Shown: positions 1 through 6,814, numbered from the stretch's first letter. The stretch is DNA of 11,043 nucleotides from Chloroflexota bacterium (GCA_023381895.1 JAMCTA010000132.1:1-11043); one strand, 5' to 3'. Notes: generated from the sequence alone by a model not told the origin. Made by a program: numbers and translations.

Positions 1-370
1 CTGACTCGGGCGGGCTCGGTAGCCTGCCGAGGCGTTCGTACTCGGCGGCGAGCGAATCCAGTTCTGGTCTCGGCATACGCCTGGCGGCCAGTGACGTGGC
101 CAAGCCCTCCAGCATCTCACGGACGGCGAAGGCGTCCTGACAGTCCTCGACACCGATGCTGGTTACTACCGCGCCTTTGTTAGGAGACAAGGTCACGAGG
201 TTCTCGGCGGCAAGTCGCTGCAAGGCCTCACGAATAGGGGTGCGACTGATGGCCAGCATCTGCTGGAGTTGTGCTTCGGATACGGGGGTCGCCGGTGACA
301 GCTTTCCGGAGATGATGGCGTCGCGTATTGCCGTGTAAGCAACAGCTTTGAGGGAGACCCTTCCCGTCAT
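1..370 (-). CDS. GntR-family transcriptional regulator, FadR/FCD subfamily (partial, C-terminus beyond window)
   Basis: The gene reads leftward off the window edge, so only the first 123 residues are visible. Residues about 8-65 form a winged helix-turn-helix of the GntR type: AIRDAIISGKLSP, then a recognition-helix region with SRTPIREALQRLAAENLV, the most typical GntR signature. From about residue 74 the all-helical FCD effector domain begins (VREMLEGLATSLAARR), as in FadR, UxuR or LldR relatives. The start at 370 has an AGAGG ribosome-binding site a few bases upstream, and the nearest upstream ATG runs into a stop. It lies downstream of a KDG kinase and gnd on the same strand, so a role as sugar-acid-responsive repressor of this block is likely. 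The ligand cannot be read from the visible part. It has its own promoter with a palindrome over it, which suggests autoregulation. Confidence 0.9.
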   Translation of the reverse strand, partial: MTGRVSLKAVAYTAIRDAIISGKLSPATPVSEAQLQQMLAISRTPIREALQRLAAENLVTLSPNKGAVVTSIGVEDCQDAFAVREMLEGLATSLAARRMPRPELDSLAAEYERLGRLPSPPES

Positions 371-411
371 CTCGACCTCTTCGGCATAGGATGCTATCAG
401 ACAGCGGGGCC

Positions 412-425
412 GATTGTACACAATC
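412..425. promoter_or_regulatory. Candidate GntR/FCD operator overlapping the regulator's -10 box
   Basis: GATTGTACACAATC has two perfect 6-bp inverted arms around a central AC. The core TTGT-NN-ACAA has the form typical of operators bound by FCD-type GntR regulators. It covers the whole -10 hexamer of the promoter reading into the regulator gene and starts 42 bp upstream of its ATG. A dimer bound here would block RNA polymerase, so negative autoregulation is the simple reading. No second copy was seen in front of gnd or the kinase gene. Confidence 0.6.
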
Positions 426-441
426 TGTATGCGACCGTCAA
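413..441 (-). promoter_or_regulatory. Sigma70-type promoter of the GntR regulator gene
   Basis: Read on the minus strand, a -35 box TTGACG (436-441) is followed after exactly 17 bp by a -10 box TACAAT (413-418). Each box matches consensus in 5 of 6 positions, and transcription would begin near 406, giving a leader of about 36 nt before the ATG at 370. This would let the regulator be made independently of the upstream kinase and gnd. The assignment rests on sequence match and position only. Confidence 0.65.
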
Positions 442-576
442 CAAGCCAGTCGGGTCCGTCCACAATGTTCGGCCCGCAGGTGGCACCTCCCGAGACCGTG
501 GTGGCCAGGTTCGACGCGGCCTACGAGCTCGGGAGATACCCCCTACGGGCGTGATCCCACCGCTAGGCGGCGTCGC

Positions 577-1659
577 CTATCTCTGAATCCGTGCGGAGCC
601 ACCCTTGGCGAAGGCCCGTACCTGGTCCACCGTCGCCATGGTTGTGTCACCCGGGAAGGTGGTTAGCAGAGCCCCATGTGCCCAGCCTAGCTTGACTGCC
701 TCCTCCGGTGGCTCACCGGTAAGAAGTCCGTAGAAGAATCCGGAGGCAAACCCGTCTCCGCCACCTACTCGGTCGTGGATGTCGAGGTCGACGGTCGGGG
801 AAACATATGTTTTCCCATCGACCCAAGCCACCGCTCCCCAGCTGTGGCGGCTCGTCGAATGGACCTCCCTCAGAGTAGTCGCGACAACCTTGACTCGCGG
901 GTATTTTGCCACCACGTTGTCGATCATCCCGAGGAAGGCGCTCGGGTCAAGTTTGGACTTGGCCGCGACCTCGGGCCCCGGAATGCCCAGGCCCATCTGC
1001 ATATCCTCTTCGTTGCCGGCGAGCACGTCGACGTTCTCCACGATGCGCCCCATCACCGACTTCGCCTGTTCCTGTCCGCCCCAAATATTCCACAGCTTCG
1101 CCCGGTAGTTGAGGTCGAACGAAGTCACCGCACCGGCAGCCTTCGCCGCCTTCATCCCTTCTATGATCAACTCGCCGGTCGTTTCCGAGAGGGCCGCGAA
1201 GAGACCGCCGCTGTGGAACCATCGCACGCCGCCTCGGAAGATCTCGTCCCAGTCGAAGTCGCCGGGCTTCAGCATCGCTGCGGCCTCGTTGGCGCGGTTG
1301 TAGAAGACCACCGGCGCACGCACTCCGTACCCGCGGTCGCTGTAAACGGTGGCCATGTTCGGGCCGTTGACACCGTTGTGCGTGAAGCGTTTGTAGAATG
1401 GCCTGACGCCCATCGCCTTCACGCGCTCTGCAATGAGATCGCCAATAGGGTAGTCGACCATCGCGGAGACGATTGCCGTCTGCATACCGAAGCAATCGGA
1501 GAGGTTGGCGGCTACGTTGTACTCGCCGCCACTAACGTGGATCTGGCACTCGGTCGCCTTGCGGAAAGGGATCATACCGGGGTCCAGGCGGTGGATTAGG
1601 CCGCCCAGAGCCACGAAATCCAGTGCTCCCTTCGGTTGGATACTTAGACCGTAGCTCAT
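577..1659 (-). CDS. kdgK: PfkB-family sugar kinase, probable 2-dehydro-3-deoxygluconokinase (KDG kinase)
   Basis: This cytoplasmic kinase probably phosphorylates 2-keto-3-deoxygluconate with ATP to KDPG, feeding the lower Entner-Doudoroff pathway. It has 360 residues, slightly long for the family. The N-terminal ribokinase-like signature is SGGEYNVA (43-50). Features typical of KDG kinases are the YNRANEAAAML segment (120-130, compare YxRxxSAAS) and FDLNYRAKLW (181-190). The C-terminal ATP/anion-hole motif is DRVGGGDGFASG (296-307), with D302 as expected catalytic base; the DRVGGGD form rather than DTTGAGD is usual for one KDG-kinase branch. The start at 1659 has AGAGAGG about 10 nt upstream. 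It lies 129 bp downstream of gnd on the same strand, across a repeat pair, and has no evident promoter of its own. The 206 bp after it hold the regulator's promoter and no clear terminator. Other PfkB substrates such as 5-dehydro-2-deoxygluconate or fructose remain possible. Confidence 0.82.
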   Translation of the reverse strand: MSYGLSIQPKGALDFVALGGLIHRLDPGMIPFRKATECQIHVSGGEYNVAANLSDCFGMQTAIVSAMVDYPIGDLIAERVKAMGVRPFYKRFTHNGVNGPNMATVYSDRGYGVRAPVVFYNRANEAAAMLKPGDFDWDEIFRGGVRWFHSGGLFAALSETTGELIIEGMKAAKAAGAVTSFDLNYRAKLWNIWGGQEQAKSVMGRIVENVDVLAGNEEDMQMGLGIPGPEVAAKSKLDPSAFLGMIDNVVAKYPRVKVVATTLREVHSTSRHSWGAVAWVDGKTYVSPTVDLDIHDRVGGGDGFASGFFYGLLTGEPPEEAVKLGWAHGALLTTFPGDTTMATVDQVRAFAKGGSARIQR

Positions 1660-1702
1660 GATTATCTACCTCTCTTTTGCACATCGTTCCACGATGCGAC
1701 GG

Positions 1703-1728
1703 CGTAGGGCGGGGCGCTCTGCCCCGCC
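1703..1728 (+). repeat. REP-like GC-rich palindromic repeat, copy 1
   Basis: A 26-nt unit begins CGTAGGGCGGGGC and folds on itself: GGCGGGGC (1708-1715) pairs perfectly with GCCCCGCC (1721-1728) around a 5-nt loop GCTCT. A second copy in opposite orientation lies at 1752-1777, and the two agree at 24 of 26 positions. The pair fills the gap between gnd and the kinase gene. The layout resembles paired REP elements in intergenic spacers. Whether the unit is repeated elsewhere in the genome cannot be seen here. Confidence 0.65.
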
Positions 1729-1751
1729 TAGCCTCGATCTGACGCCGGGGC

Positions 1752-1777
1752 GGCGGGGCACAGGGCCCCGCCCTACG
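1752..1777 (-). repeat. REP-like GC-rich palindromic repeat, copy 2 (inverted)
   Basis: On the minus strand this reads CGTAGGGCGGGGC, then loop CCTGT, then GCCCCGCC. It matches copy 1 except for two substitutions, both in the 5-nt loop (GCTCT against CCTGT). The outer 13-bp arms of the two copies (1703-1715 and 1765-1777) are exact reverse complements, so the pair can form either two separate hairpins or one large stem. It ends 11 bp past the gnd stop codon and could protect the gnd 3' end or lower expression of the kinase gene. Confidence 0.65.
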
Positions 1778-1788
1778 GAACGACGCGT

Positions 1789-3246
1789 TTAGACATTGTA
1801 GCTGCTGGAGGACACCCTGCCTCCGTGTCCGGTCCAATCCGTGTGGAAGAACTCACCTCGCGGCTTGTCGACGCGCTCGTAGGTATGGGCGCCGAAGAAG
1901 TCGCGCTGCGCCTGCAGTAGGTTCGCAGGCAGGCGGCCGCTCCGATATCCGTCGTAAAAGGCCAGCGCAGCGGCGAATGCGGGGGTTGGCACACCATACT
2001 GAATTGCCCGGACGGCAGCGCGACGCCAGGCGGGCTGGTAGTCGATAAGAACCTGAGAGAAGAAGCCGTCGAGCAGCAGGTTTGTGAGATCTGCATTCTT
2101 GTCATAGGCTTCCTTAATCTTCCCCAGGAAGCGGCTGCGGATAATACAGCCACCTCGCCACATCAGAGCAATGCCACCGAAGTTGAGGTTCCAACCGAAC
2201 TCTTTCGCGGCTTCTCGCAGCAGCATGTATCCCTGCGTATACGAGATGATCTTAGAGCAGTAGAGGGCCCTGCGCACATCCTCGATGAAGGCGCCGCGCT
2301 CTTGCTCGGCCACATGACCCGGTCCGGGCAGGATCGCCGAGGCAGCGACACGTTCGTCCTTCAATGCTGAGAGAGTGCGGGCGAAGACCGCTTCGGCGAT
2401 GAGCGTGACCGGCATCCCGAGATCGAGGGAACTGATAACTGTCCACTTGCCGGTGCCCTTCTGACCTGCCGTGTCCAGTATCTTGTCGATGACCGGTGAC
2501 CCATATTCATCCTTCTTGGCAAGGATCTGCCCCGTGATGTCGATCAGGTAGCTATCCAGCTCTCCCCTGTTCCACTCCGCAAAAACCTCGTGTAGCTCGT
2601 CGGCAGTGAGGCCCAGTCCGTCCCGCAGCAGTTGGTAAGCCTCGCAGATGAGCTGCATATCACCGTACTCAATGCCGTTATGAACCATCTTGACGAAGTG
2701 TCCGGCGCCATTCTCGCCTACCCAATCGCAGCAGGGAGAGCCATCCTCGACCTTGGCGGAGATGGCCTGGAAGATCTCCTTCACGTATGGCCAGGCCGCG
2801 GGATTTCCGCCAGGCATGATGGAGGGGCCGTGTCGTGCGCCCTCCTCACCGCCGGAAACGCCGGTTCCGATGTAGAGTATGCCCTTTTCCGCGAGGGTCC
2901 TGGTTCGGCGGTCGGTGTCCGGAAAGTGCGAATTCCCGCCGTCGATGATGATGTCGCCCTGTTCGAGATGTGGCAGAAGACTATCGATCGTCGCGTCGAC
3001 CGCGGCGCCGGCCTGGACCATCAGCATCACGCGGCGGGGTCTCTTAAGCAGTTGTGCCAGCTCGGCCAGAGAGTGCGCACCAGCAACCTGTGTACCGGCG
3101 GCTTCATTGGCGAGGAAATCATCCACCTTTGATACCGTTCGATTGAAGACGGCCACGCGGTAACCATGGTCGTTCATGTTCAGGACCAAATTCTGACCCA
3201 TGACCGCGAGGCCGATCAGTCCGATGTCACAACTTGCGTTCTGCAT
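1789..3246 (-). CDS. gnd: 6-phosphogluconate dehydrogenase, decarboxylating (NADP-type)
   Basis: It oxidises 6-phosphogluconate to ribulose-5-phosphate and CO2 in the oxidative pentose-phosphate pathway, as a cytoplasmic dimer. At 485 residues it is the long, full-length form. The Rossmann motif GLIGLAVMGQN is at 9-19. The NRT triplet at 35-37 after the second strand marks NADP rather than NAD use. Catalytic motifs follow: VSGGEEGA (from about 130), GHFVKMVHNGIEYGDMQ with the lysine and glutamate of the acid/base pair (K186, E193), and the family signature ILDTAGQKGTGKW (about 256-268). The C-terminal tail with FHTDWTGHGG, which reaches into the partner's active site, is intact. The start at 3246 has a GAGG site 9 nt upstream. 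It is first in a minus-strand block with a KDG kinase and GntR regulator, and divergent from the two-component operon. The gene family is secure. Confidence 0.97.
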   Translation of the reverse strand: MQNASCDIGLIGLAVMGQNLVLNMNDHGYRVAVFNRTVSKVDDFLANEAAGTQVAGAHSLAELAQLLKRPRRVMLMVQAGAAVDATIDSLLPHLEQGDIIIDGGNSHFPDTDRRTRTLAEKGILYIGTGVSGGEEGARHGPSIMPGGNPAAWPYVKEIFQAISAKVEDGSPCCDWVGENGAGHFVKMVHNGIEYGDMQLICEAYQLLRDGLGLTADELHEVFAEWNRGELDSYLIDITGQILAKKDEYGSPVIDKILDTAGQKGTGKWTVISSLDLGMPVTLIAEAVFARTLSALKDERVAASAILPGPGHVAEQERGAFIEDVRRALYCSKIISYTQGYMLLREAAKEFGWNLNFGGIALMWRGGCIIRSRFLGKIKEAYDKNADLTNLLLDGFFSQVLIDYQPAWRRAAVRAIQYGVPTPAFAAALAFYDGYRSGRLPANLLQAQRDFFGAHTYERVDKPRGEFFHTDWTGHGGRVSSSSYNV

Positions 3247-3271
3247 AACGTGTCCTCACAGTCTAGTTCGC

Positions 3272-3296
3272 GCGCCTTCCGCGCACGCGGAAGCGC
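3272..3296 (-). promoter_or_regulatory. Strong hairpin/palindrome at the predicted 5' end of the gnd transcript
   Basis: CTTCCGCG (3276-3283) and CGCGGAAG (3286-3293) are perfect 8-bp arms separated by only CA. GCG (3272-3274) can pair further with CGC (3294-3296) around a single unpaired C. It lies just downstream of a TATAAT box for gnd, so the hairpin would stand at the very start of the gnd mRNA, about 25 nt before the start codon. It could act as a stabilising 5' stem-loop in RNA or as a repressor site in DNA; the sequence does not decide between them. Confidence 0.5.
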
Positions 3297-3300
3297 CCCC

Positions 3301-3306
3301 ATTATA
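3301..3306 (-). promoter_or_regulatory. Candidate -10 box of the gnd promoter
   Basis: The minus strand carries a perfect TATAAT here, 55 bp upstream of the gnd ATG in the divergent intergenic region. No good -35 hexamer is found 16-18 bp further upstream (TGCGCG at 17 bp), so the promoter may need an activator or be weak. Initiation would fall near 3293-3296, at the edge of the palindrome. Confidence 0.45.
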
Positions 3307-3394
3307 TCCAAACGTCCCGCTCGCGCGCACCAGAGTCTGGCTATCGACAGGGCCGGCTAGGCCGGTTGGCCGTTTGGCCCGCCTTCTATTCACC

Positions 3395-3423
3395 TTGACA
3401 CCTTACGGAGCGGCTAGTAAACT
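3395..3423 (+). promoter_or_regulatory. Sigma70-type promoter for the two-component operon
   Basis: A perfect -35 box TTGACA (3395-3400) is followed after 17 bp by TAAACT (3418-3423), which matches TATAAT at 4 of 6 positions. Initiation would be near 3430, placing the GGGAGG ribosome-binding site at 3444-3449 early in the leader. It is the only convincing promoter facing right in the gnd/histidine kinase gap. Confidence 0.6.
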
Positions 3424-3443
3424 CAGGGCCGCTCATTAACCAC

Positions 3444-3449
3444 GGGAGG
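3444..3449 (+). promoter_or_regulatory. Strong Shine-Dalgarno site that does not match the TTG start of the histidine kinase
   Basis: GGGAGG is the best ribosome-binding site in this leader, but it lies 46 nt before the TTG at 3496, too far to serve it. The kinase reading frame is open upstream from 3496 to a TAA at 3418-3420. It contains no ATG or GTG there; an ACG at 3457 lies at ideal spacing (7 nt). Either a rare ACG start is used, adding 13 residues, or the TTG is used with only a weak GACGAG site before it. Confidence 0.45.
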
Positions 3450-3495
3450 CCCTGCCACGCCCGCTACTGAAGCTCGCGCCAGACGAGTCCGCCTC

Positions 3496-5100
3496 TTGCG
3501 CCCACCGTTTCCCACGCTGCCTCTGGAGTGGAAGCTAGCCGCTCTTGTGGTCGTCGTAGTCCTGTTCTCCGGAGGCGTCGCAGGATACTTCGCCTCGCAG
3601 ACACTCACCCTCGAGATCAACGGCATCGTTGGAGCTAGACTCCTCGGTATCGCCAGAATGATCGCTGACAGGGAGGAGGTTAGGAGCGCCTTCAAACTGA
3701 AGAACCCGGAAAACCAACTGCAACCGTTGACCGAGCTGTGGATGGCACAGAGTGGCGTAGACCTGATCGTGGTGTTCAACATGGATGGAATCAGGTATGC
3801 CCACCCAAATCCCCAGTTGATCGGCCAGTACTTCACCGGCGGAGATGAGGGTCCTGCCCTTCAAGGACAGGAGTATGTCTCGGAGGCGATTGGAATATCG
3901 GGGCCGTCACTGAGGGCATTCGTCCCGATCTACGACGACAACCACAAGCAGGTGGGTGTGGTGGCAGTCGGGATGTGGATGGTAAATCTGAGCAGCGAGG
4001 TCCGGGATGTCCTGGTGGATGCCGCGGTGGTCTCACTGCTGGGCCTGGTTGTGGGTGTGCTCGGAGCCGGGTTGGTGGCCTACAACATCAAGGCCAGCAT
4101 CTTCGGGTTAGAGCCGGCACAGATAAGAGCGATCCTTGAGCAGAGGATGGCTATCCTTCAGAACATCAGGGAAGGAGTCATAGCGGTCGACGGGGAAAGC
4201 AATGTCTCGATCATCAACAAGGAAGCCGAGCGGCTAGTGGGGATTGGTCAGGAGGCTGTCGGCCAGCCGGTTACTGGGGTGCTGCCCAACACTCGGCTGC
4301 CAGACGTCATTGCCACGGGCAGGCGTGATTACGACCAGGAACAGGAGTTGATGGGCCGGGTCATCCTCACCAACAGGGTGCCGATAGTCGTGGAGGGGAA
4401 AGTCGTCGGGGCTGTGGCAACCTTCAGGGATATGAGCGAGATCAGGGATCTCGCAGCTGAATTGACGGGTGTCAAGCAGCTGGCAGACACGCTGCGCGCC
4501 CAAGCTCACGAGTTCATGAATCGCCTTCACACCGTTTCCGGCCTGATCCAGTTGGGCAGGCACAAGGATGCGCTCGAGTACATATCCACCGTGACTCACA
4601 ACCATGAGGAGATAGTTGGCTTCGTGACAAAGCGCATCCACGACCCTGCACTCGCCGGGCTGATGCTGGGCAAGATAAGCGTGGCCCACGAGAGAGGCAT
4701 CTCCCTGACGTTGGATCCAGACAGCTACGTTCCAGTTCGTGACGCAAGGCTCGGTCGTGTGGACCTGGTTACTGTGGTCGGGAACTTGACTGAGAACGCG
4801 TTTGAAGCTGTCTCCACCTTGTCGGAAGAGCGACGAAACGTTTGGGTTTCGCTGTACTGCTCTGAGAGCGAGATGCTGATCGAGGTGGAGGACACGGGGG
4901 TAGGGGTCGAGGAAGCCGGCAGACCTCTCCTCTTCCAGAGGGGCTACACCACTAAGGCGGGGAGCAAAGGTATCGGCCTTTCCCTGGTGATGGCCGAGGT
5001 GAGAAGAGCAAACGGCAGCATTCAGGTTGAGAGTGAGCTCGGCGGAGGCGCGAGGTTCACTGTCCACTTGCCAAGGGCAGGCTCTCTGGAGGAAACGTAG
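3496..5100 (+). CDS. Sensor histidine kinase of the CitA/DcuS family, probable C4-dicarboxylate sensor
   Basis: This inner-membrane sensor kinase phosphorylates the regulator encoded next to it. The 534 residues read as: membrane segment about 14-32; extracytoplasmic sensor domain about 33-173; second membrane segment about 174-196; cytoplasmic PAS domain about 213-315; dimerisation/phosphoacceptor helix with AHEFMNRLHTVSGL (H338); then the ATPase domain with N-box NLTEN (430-434), DTGVG (466-470) and GIGLS (492-496). In the sensor domain R100, H103, F113, R140 and F142 sit in the same motifs (GIRYAHP, IGQYF, SLRAFVPIYD) as DcuS R107, H110, F120, R147 and F149, so a C4-dicarboxylate ligand is likely; citrate cannot be excluded. 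The start is unclear: TTG at 3496 is listed, but a strong ribosome-binding site favours ACG at 3457. Both leave the first membrane segment intact. It is divergent from gnd, and no transporter adjoins it. Confidence 0.93.
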   Translation: MRPPFPTLPLEWKLAALVVVVVLFSGGVAGYFASQTLTLEINGIVGARLLGIARMIADREEVRSAFKLKNPENQLQPLTELWMAQSGVDLIVVFNMDGIRYAHPNPQLIGQYFTGGDEGPALQGQEYVSEAIGISGPSLRAFVPIYDDNHKQVGVVAVGMWMVNLSSEVRDVLVDAAVVSLLGLVVGVLGAGLVAYNIKASIFGLEPAQIRAILEQRMAILQNIREGVIAVDGESNVSIINKEAERLVGIGQEAVGQPVTGVLPNTRLPDVIATGRRDYDQEQELMGRVILTNRVPIVVEGKVVGAVATFRDMSEIRDLAAELTGVKQLADTLRAQAHEFMNRLHTVSGLIQLGRHKDALEYISTVTHNHEEIVGFVTKRIHDPALAGLMLGKISVAHERGISLTLDPDSYVPVRDARLGRVDLVTVVGNLTENAFEAVSTLSEERRNVWVSLYCSESEMLIEVEDTGVGVEEAGRPLLFQRGYTTKAGSKGIGLSLVMAEVRRANGSIQVESELGGGARFTVHLPRAGSLEET

Positions 5101-5805
5101 ATGCGTACACTCAGGGTGCTGATCGTGGAGGATGACCCGGTCGTGGCCGATATAAACCGCGAGTTCATCGAGAAGGTCGATGGCTTCGTTACCATAGGGG
5201 TGGCGAGGTCGGTGGCGTCTGCTGTGGAGGCGGTTCAGCGGCTACGGCCCGACCTTGTGCTTCTGGACATCTACATGCCGGATGGCGACGGAGTGCAGCT
5301 ACTCAAGGAGATCCGCGGGCACGATGCCGAGGTGGACGTGATCCCAGTGACAGCAGCTCGGAACGCCGGCGTTGTGCGTCAGTTGATGCGGAATGGGGCC
5401 GCCGGCTACATTCTCAAGCCGTTTAAGTTCGAGCGGTTCGCTGCCGTGCTGGAGGCGTACAGGCGGTGGAGGGCCTCGGTTGAGGGGGATGTACCGCTGA
5501 ACCAGGCGGAGGTAGACAGGTTGCGGCGCCTGCTGGCGACGTCTCACCGGGATGAGCTCCCAAAGGGATTGGACCAGCTTACGCTTAAGTCGATCACCGA
5601 CCTTCTCGAGCGTCACAAGGAGTTGCTGACCGCCGAAGAGGTGGCTGAGAAGGTTGGGGCCTCTCGCGTGACTGCGCGGCGCTATCTGGAGTATCTGGCC
5701 GAGTCGGGGCAGGCCGCGGTCAAGCTGACCTACGGGGCTGTGGGCAGGCCGGTGCGCAGGTACCAGCTGGTGGAGCTGGGATCCACCGCTGACGAGAGCC
5801 CGTAG
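5101..5805 (+). CDS. Response regulator of the CitB/DcuR/DpiA family
   Basis: This is the DNA-binding partner of the upstream sensor kinase. The receiver domain (about 4-122) has the acidic pair D11/D12, phosphoacceptor D56 in LVLLDIYMPDGDG, T84 and K106 in ILKPFKF. A linker leads to a C-terminal helix-turn-helix at about 176-202 (LTAEEVAEKVGASRVTARRYLEYL), followed by the GRPVRRYQLV tail typical of the CitB/DcuR group. Its 234 residues are normal for the family. The ATG directly follows the kinase stop codon (TAG at 5098-5100), and a strong GGAGGAAA at 5088-5095 lies inside the end of the kinase gene, so the two are translationally linked. Relatives activate genes for uptake and use of citrate, malate or fumarate; no such target gene is visible in this window. 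It converges on glucokinase with a 25-bp gap in which no terminator was seen. Confidence 0.94.
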   Translation: MRTLRVLIVEDDPVVADINREFIEKVDGFVTIGVARSVASAVEAVQRLRPDLVLLDIYMPDGDGVQLLKEIRGHDAEVDVIPVTAARNAGVVRQLMRNGAAGYILKPFKFERFAAVLEAYRRWRASVEGDVPLNQAEVDRLRRLLATSHRDELPKGLDQLTLKSITDLLERHKELLTAEEVAEKVGASRVTARRYLEYLAESGQAAVKLTYGAVGRPVRRYQLVELGSTADESP

Positions 5806-5830
5806 CCGTCGGCGCCCCCACTCTCTTGCC

Positions 5831-6814
5831 TCAAAGCCCCAGCCCGAGGCATGCCGCGCCCAGCCGCGCGGCCTTGGGGTTGAGAATGACGCGGACAGGC
5901 ATGGCTGACAACAGGTTTGACATGCGACCTTTGTCCAGGAACGCCTGCATAAACCATCGCTGTTTCAGGATGGAAACGATCCGCGGCGGAATGCCTCCCC
6001 CGAGGTAGACCCCGCCGGTGGACAGCACCTTCAGGGCCAGATTGGCCGTCTCCGCCCCCAGAACAGACACGAAGGTATCCAGGGCAGCGACACAGAGCTC
6101 ACAGTTCCTGGAAGTGTCGAGGGCAGCGTTGACTATAATCGGTGTGTGGTCCTCCTCCGAGGCAAGCTGCTGGGCAAGCCACGGCGGCTCTGCTCCGTGA
6201 CCGCTCATTCTGAGGTAGCCATAGATGTTGGGCAAGCCGATGCCAGAACAGACCCGCTCGTAGCTGACGTGCTCGTGCTGGCGATGCAGGTAGCGCAACA
6301 GATCGATCTGGAGATCATCGGTGGGGGCGAAGTCCGCGTGGCCGCCCTCGGATGGGTGAGCCCGATAACGTGACCCATCCCATGTTAGGTATGCCTCACC
6401 GAGACCGGTGCCTGGAGCGATGACGGCTATGGCGCCTTGGGGCTCGGTCGTACCTTCGTTCAGGGTGTCCAGATCCTCCGGTCGCAGAAAGAGCACCGCG
6501 TAGGCTATTGCTTCCAAGTCGTTCCACAGCTTGACGGAGCTGAGTTTTAGCCCCTGCTGAAGGCGATTCTCGTCGATTACCCAGGGGAGGTTTGTGATCT
6601 TAGCGCGTCCCTCCACCACCGGTCCCGCCACCGCAAAGCTGCCCTGATCCACGGGGAGTTTTGCCTGATCCAGGAATTCATGCACAACTATTTCCAGGCT
6701 GCCGTACCCAGCGCTGTGGAAGGTAGCCTCTGCAATAGGCTTGAAAGGGCCGGACTCCGGAGAGTAGACGGCGAGATCAGTTTTGGTTCCACCAACATCT
6801 CCAACGACCAGCAT
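5831..6814 (-). CDS. glk: Glucokinase (bacterial Glk family)
   Basis: It phosphorylates glucose with ATP to glucose-6-phosphate in the cytoplasm. The 327 residues match the E. coli-type glucokinase length (about 320) and motif order: phosphate-binding GDVGGTKTDLA (5-15), NLPW (75-78), WNDLEAIA with the expected catalytic D99, IAPGTGLGEAYL (132-143), SEGGHADFAP with E156 and H159, SYERVCSGIGLPNIY with E186, and adenosine motif TGGVYLGGGIPPRI (266-279). These residues correspond, one position shifted, to D100, E157, H160 and E187 of E. coli Glk. It lacks the CxCGxxGCxE zinc motif of ROK kinases. The start at 6814 is preceded by a GGAG site at good spacing. It lies 140 bp downstream of the glycosyltransferase on the same strand; that gap has no convincing promoter, so cotranscription is possible. 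Its product could feed the 6-phosphogluconate route represented by gnd. Confidence 0.93.
   Translation of the reverse strand: MLVVGDVGGTKTDLAVYSPESGPFKPIAEATFHSAGYGSLEIVVHEFLDQAKLPVDQGSFAVAGPVVEGRAKITNLPWVIDENRLQQGLKLSSVKLWNDLEAIAYAVLFLRPEDLDTLNEGTTEPQGAIAVIAPGTGLGEAYLTWDGSRYRAHPSEGGHADFAPTDDLQIDLLRYLHRQHEHVSYERVCSGIGLPNIYGYLRMSGHGAEPPWLAQQLASEEDHTPIIVNAALDTSRNCELCVAALDTFVSVLGAETANLALKVLSTGGVYLGGGIPPRIVSILKQRWFMQAFLDKGRMSNLLSAMPVRVILNPKAARLGAACLGLGL

Noticed and set aside
550..576. Small inverted repeat CCGC-TAG-GCGG after the KDG kinase stop, as a terminator
   Set aside because: Only 4 bp of stem and no T-run on the minus strand; too weak to call.
391..666. Plus-strand 91-residue open frame across the regulator/kinase gap
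   Set aside because: It overlaps the regulator's promoter region and the 3' end of the kinase, is Arg/Pro-rich and resembles no family; no convincing ribosome-binding site.
775..1599. 274-residue plus-strand open frame antisense to the KDG kinase
   Set aside because: The kinase frame contains every expected family motif; the antisense frame is rich in His, Arg and Val with no motif and no ribosome-binding site noticed.
4234..5067. 277-residue minus-strand open frame antisense to the histidine kinase
   Set aside because: It overlaps the phosphoacceptor and ATPase domains of a clear kinase and shows no domain of its own.
5806..5830. Possible bidirectional terminator between the response regulator and glucokinase
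   Set aside because: The 25-bp gap has no inverted repeat of useful length and no T-run.
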